From the NCBI GenBank assembly GCA_040954595.2, contig CM082581.2:930001-994000 (forward strand): a DNA stretch of 64,000 nt. The letters are read 5' to 3'. The position numbers and the translations under genes are program-made. Positions 60,240 to 64,000 of this stretch are shown in pieces. The stretch comes from Balanoglossus misakiensis (taxonomy: Eukaryota > Hemichordata). The notes under the pieces are model-generated. The model searched no databases. It worked only from the letters and a program-made list of their open reading frames with translations, and was not told the origin of the DNA. Numbering within the stretch: position 1 is the stretch's first letter; the number at the start of each line of letters is the position of its first letter.

Positions 60240-60971
60240 GGTGGCATTGCATGAAAAGTTGTGATTTTTGCCAAATTTTACTTTTTTACATAAATCGGTA
60301 GGCCTAATACTCACCCACATCCTGACTAATACGTCTTGGCGGAAATGGTGCACAATCACCCCCAAATAGCACTTTTCTGAATGAGTTCACAGCTTAACAA
60401 ATAGGTGTCAACAATGCAAATGGCCGTTTTTCTCGGTTTGCATTTTCGCTGCTTTTGACAACTTCGGACTAAAATAGCTTCGCCCTGCATTGGCCGAATT
60501 TGCTCAAATTTTGACAGGGAATTGTGTATGACCCATCCAACAAAACGCTAGTTTTGTATGTCGATAAAGTGTCCCTAGCGGGAATAAACTCTGATTCAAT
60601 ACAACTCACCGTGAATTTGATCAAATTTTCAGAAAATCTAACTTTCAAACGCTGTTACTCCTCAATGGAAGCAGATAACGCAAAACAAAATTAGCGTTTT
60701 TTTGCACGTGTACTTTAGTTTCGAATGACATATTAAGATGCATGATGCATGGTCAACTTTTTTACCTATTTTAAATTTCATGACATAATATCAAAAAATG
60801 GGTTTTTCGCCCAAAATCGCCACCATTTCCGGGGATCAATAATATTTGCAACTCAAACAAAAGTTCAAAATCTCAGCTTCCAGAATATATATGGTTTATG
60901 GGGGTTTAAACTTTGTCTTTGATGAGAAATAGGCCTCTGAAAAAGTCTCGACGGTTTCATGCAGTGCCACC
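60240..60971. mobile_element. 732-bp TTAA-flanked element
   Basis: TTAA at 60236-60239 and 60972-60975. Terminal inverted repeats GGTGGCATTGCATGAAA and TTTCATGCAGTGCCACC (one mismatch over 17 bp). No transposase frame inside, so it is non-autonomous. TTAA targeting points to the piggyBac superfamily, but the ends differ from the other TTAA elements here. Confidence 0.85.
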
Positions 60972-60975
60972 TTAA

Positions 60976-61882
60976 ACAACTCTATAAAAAGTCTTATTGC
61001 TTAGTACTGGCACGAGGTGGTAAAAAGATGTGCAGCTTTTGACTTATTACAGGCTTACACTTTGTTAGTAATATGAGTCCCTATTGGTATTGTGCTGGGT
61101 TTTTAGGAGCTTGGGCCCCATTCCCTGGATATTTTTTACACCTTGCTCTGAAAACCTGCCACACCTATGCTTCTTGAATTTGTCACAGTTGTCCTTGCCA
61201 ATGAGTGTGCACCTTGAAATTCAAATCAGTCATTTGACCTGGCAGCCATATTCAGTTGAACTTGTTAAATAAATGCAAATTAGCTGGGAAAATTTGAAAT
61301 TGGTCAAAACCACTGGTCAGATTGATTTGACAATTGGTATGCAAGTACCTTATGTCAACCACATACAGTCCTGTATTTTGAATAGTTTGAATGTTCTATT
61401 TTTATGCATTTTTTGCCTTTTTCCTCATTTTTGGTAAAACATCTACTTTTCTAAAATTGATGAGACGACTTCTTTGAAATTTAGTATGAAGCTTCATATA
61501 GGTGATATGAGTTAGCATACTTTTGTTAAAATGTTGCAAAATTTGCATATTCATAATTTTGGAGCAATTTCGGCCGTTTTTGAATTTTTTTTTTAAACCG
61601 GTTGTTACATTGCTTTGAAATTTGTTAGTCATATTAGGGGTAGCCCAAGTAAGATTTGCATGTATGTTTTTCAAATCAACTTGATGAATTGAATAGTATA
61701 TTTTTGGGATGATTTTTGCCATTTTCGGTCAAAACTCTTCTCAGAACCCCCCACAGTACGTGAAATATCCCATGAATCACTCTGGTTTGTACAACCAGAG
61801 ATTACTCGGTCAAACCAGGCAAAGTTCACATGTGTAGAGAAAATTGTAGACCACTAATACAAATTTTGAGAGCATGCTTTAA
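60976..61882 (+). repeat. R1-like sequence, no gene
   Basis: From 61262 R1 landmarks recur (GCAAATTAGCTGGGAAAAT, TATGCAAGTACCTTATG, ATACAGTCCTGTAT, AGTATGAAGCTTCATA). Near 61778-61802 is a short near-palindrome CTCTGGTTTG/CAACCAGAG. No coding content. Confidence 0.55.
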
Positions 61883-63382
61883 CACTTTCACTGCGTAGTT
61901 AATATGTGCTAATGTATTCCTGTGCGTAGTTTCCTATGGTAAATTTAACTAATAAACAATGTTTTACTTTACCCTCTCTATCTCTTGTAATATGAAAGTA
62001 TATGCAACGATATTTCCAGCAAGTATATTTTATAAGACAACCAACATAATAAAACTGAAAAATGGTCACATGACCATTAATTGGTCATGTGACACTGGCA
62101 GCCATAATGGATTTCTGTCGAAATATGGTAAAAACAACAGATATTGTAATATAAGTGACTGAAATACTGTATTTAATTCATTGTATCACAGCTGACAGAC
62201 AAACATAGTCAAAAACAACTTCCCCCTGTATAAAAGGGAATAACAAGTGACTTTTGAGCAAGAAATTTGATCAAATTTATTAATGGACCATAAAAACAAT
62301 TATCAAATCATGCCCACCATTTACATGTATACATGTTTAAAATCTGAGAAAGAAATATAGATTATTAGTGAAAAGGTGAAGGTGATTGAACTTGTAAATA
62401 AATAATAATAATAAAATAAATTAATTAAGTAATTTATTAAATACTCTACGTTTTAATGAATTGCAAGTTGAAGAAATCAAGGTTGGTAAATATGAATATA
62501 CACACATTTAAAAAAAAATCATTAGCATAGTACTGTTTTGGCAATTCATTTCAAATGGATATAATACTCTGACAACATAGACTTCTGGCAAAGTCCCATC
62601 AAGATTTGCAAAGAAACCTACGCCTTCATTTAATTCAGTGAAGTAGGCATCTAGCGAAATCTTGACCAGAAGGGCAACTCATCAATTGCAGGGTTGTCAA
62701 AAAATTGTGCGGTGTACATATCAGTTTGCTCTGACAATGACATCAACTCAAACACATCACCAGGAAAGAACAGCTGAAAAAAGTCAACCGGTGCAAAGTC
62801 ATCAGTGTCAACTAATAAACCTTAGCGACGATCGTATACAGACAACCAGTCCGGTGTGTAATTGTCATTTACGTCATACAAAACCCACCGCGTGTCACCA
62901 TCAACGTTACGACGTCCGAGAACATGACAAAAACCCTCCCTCTCTCTCTGTCTCTACTCTGTTGTCTCCGTGTCTGGCTTCTATTTCTGGTTCTATGATG
63001 TTGTTGTCCGTAATTTGGCTTCCGCTATCGCTATGATCGCTGTCACTATCCTGAAAGACTTGTTCAAGAACTTCGTCGGCATCAAACTTTGCCCATGTCG
63101 CCATTTTTAAATACCAAGTGAATGAAAAAATATGATCGGGGCGACCTAAAATCAGCTGTATAAGGAAACCCTTTGATGACAAAATCGACTTGATTGTTTA
63201 CAATACATATGCGCATGCTCAATTAGGGTTGACCCCTGTCCTATATATAGTCATACAAAATGAGTAAATAAGCAACGAACATAAAATAGAACAGACCAAG
63301 TAACGGACGCGATCTTGGCGCATTTATGCGCCTCCCGCATTCTGACTGCCGGCGCAGAAAATGCCCTCCCGCAGCGAAAGTG
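61883..63382 (-). mobile_element. 1.5-kb piggyBac-type element, internally deleted
   Basis: TTAA at 61879-61882 and 63383-63386. Terminal inverted repeats are CACTTTCACTGCG and CGCAGCGAAAGTG (one mismatch). The minus strand carries a broken N-terminal piece of a piggyBac transposase. At 1.5 kb it is shorter than autonomous elements of this superfamily (usually above 2 kb), and the catalytic core is missing, so it would depend on another transposase. Confidence 0.88.
62651..63104 (-). pseudogene. piggyBac transposase, N-terminal remnant
   Basis: Minus-strand start at 63104: MATWAKFDADEVLEQVF, then the acidic DSDSDHSDSGS typical of piggyBac N-termini. This frame ends at 62907. About 62935 the sense frame shifts and continues TRWVLYDVNDNYTPDWLSVY, hits a TAA at 62822-62824, and goes on with FAPVDFFQLFFPGDVFELM, SEQTDMYTAQFF and ends at TAG 62651-62653. 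The F..P.DFF.LFFP..VFEL stretch is characteristic of the start of the DDE_Tnp_1_7 domain. The catalytic Asp residues and C-terminal Cys-rich domain are absent. It has at least one frameshift and one internal stop and is inactive. Confidence 0.8.
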
Positions 63383-63386
63383 TTAA

Positions 63387-64000
63387 AGGCGAATCTTATT
63401 GTCAATTACCATTTCAAATGATAAACAAAATCATGCATTATTGAAAGAGGAGATACAAATTTTATAAAATAAGCAATTGCATAGCCAGCCGATACAAAAA
63501 AGTTTGAAGTAAAACAGGGACACTTGAAACACTTGTTTAATCAAACAAAACGATATTGATTTTTTTCTATAGACAGAACAATGGAAATTTACATGTTAAC
63601 TTTCAACAGAGACTGGCCACCTCAGTTAGTCATTGCTTCTTTCCTCCTAAGTGTGACATTTGACGTACATGAATGAATACTTTGATTTCTATGGCTTTTA
63701 AATCTTGATTTTGAAATTTTCACTCTAATTCCTCAACATACTTTTTCTAGATAAATCTTAATACAGTTATATGTACTTCATATCATTGTTAGTATCTAAA
63801 ACAGAAAGTAATTAAATGGACAATCTCGATGATACAAATCATGGAGAGTTGTGGGTAAAATATCGTACTGTGCCCCCTTTACCCCCACTGCTTTGAAATT
63901 TGATTTGAAGGTTTCAGGGTTTGTTCTCATGATAATTTACAGATTGATTTGACAATTGGTATGCAAGTACCTTATGTCAACCACATACAATCCTGTATTT
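63387..64000. other. Non-coding, ends in a partial R1 copy
   Basis: No gene. From about 63940 the sequence GATTTGACAATTGGTATGC, AAGTACCTTATGTCAACCAC repeats 61320-61365, so another R1 copy starts here and leaves the window. Confidence 0.55.

Noticed and set aside
1-64000. tRNA, rRNA or snRNA genes
   Set aside because: I looked for B-box-like GGTTCAA contexts and for cloverleaf pairing around them and found none that fold. A dedicated scan could still find degraded ones.

Overview
This window looks like nuclear DNA of an animal, most likely a marine invertebrate. It has GT-AG introns, decayed LINE, piggyBac-type and hAT-type transposon genes, foldback MITEs, a very large satellite array and little coding sequence. 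Nothing in the sequence names the species. A hemichordate, echinoderm, cephalochordate or mollusc would all fit, and I hold none of them firmly.

Layout. Bases 1-2470 hold two nearly identical 652/651-bp direct repeats, each with what looks like a 3'-terminal exon and an AATAAA signal, then a 309-bp tandem repeat. That repeat is cut off by a 25.6-kb head-to-tail satellite (2471-28092) with an AT-rich unit of about 78-79 bp. The satellite has been reshuffled by block duplications (offsets near 0.67, 0.70, 0.85, 0.99, 1.14, 3.0, 6.47 and 10.19 kb). From 28093 to about 45.7 kb lies mostly non-coding sequence. It contains one good minus-strand exon (30452-30533), two decayed LINE fragments (33156-35712, split by a TTAA-flanked MITE, and 36411-37275), a three-exon hAT-type transposase relic on the minus strand (38030-39119) and an isolated Q/P/A-rich exon (41459 to about 41690) that runs into a tandem repeat of about 170 bp.

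From 45.7 to 64 kb there is a 414-bp near-perfect foldback element, then a segmental direct duplication (A about 46335-49404, B about 52811-56252). Each copy carries a matching pair of small exons that read as a TPR-like peptide. One exon is identical in both copies although the introns have diverged, which is the best sign of a functional gene here. The rest is made of a dispersed repeat family whose copies begin with a short hairpin, plus a Tc1/mariner-like MITE, a 732-bp TTAA element and a 1.5-kb piggyBac derivative that keeps a broken N-terminal transposase segment.

Together the parts describe repeat turnover more than a pathway. TTAA-targeting elements are the common thread: three foldback copies, the MITE inside the LINE, the 732-bp element and the piggyBac relic. 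Duplication copy B preserves the empty TTAA site of one foldback insertion seen in copy A.
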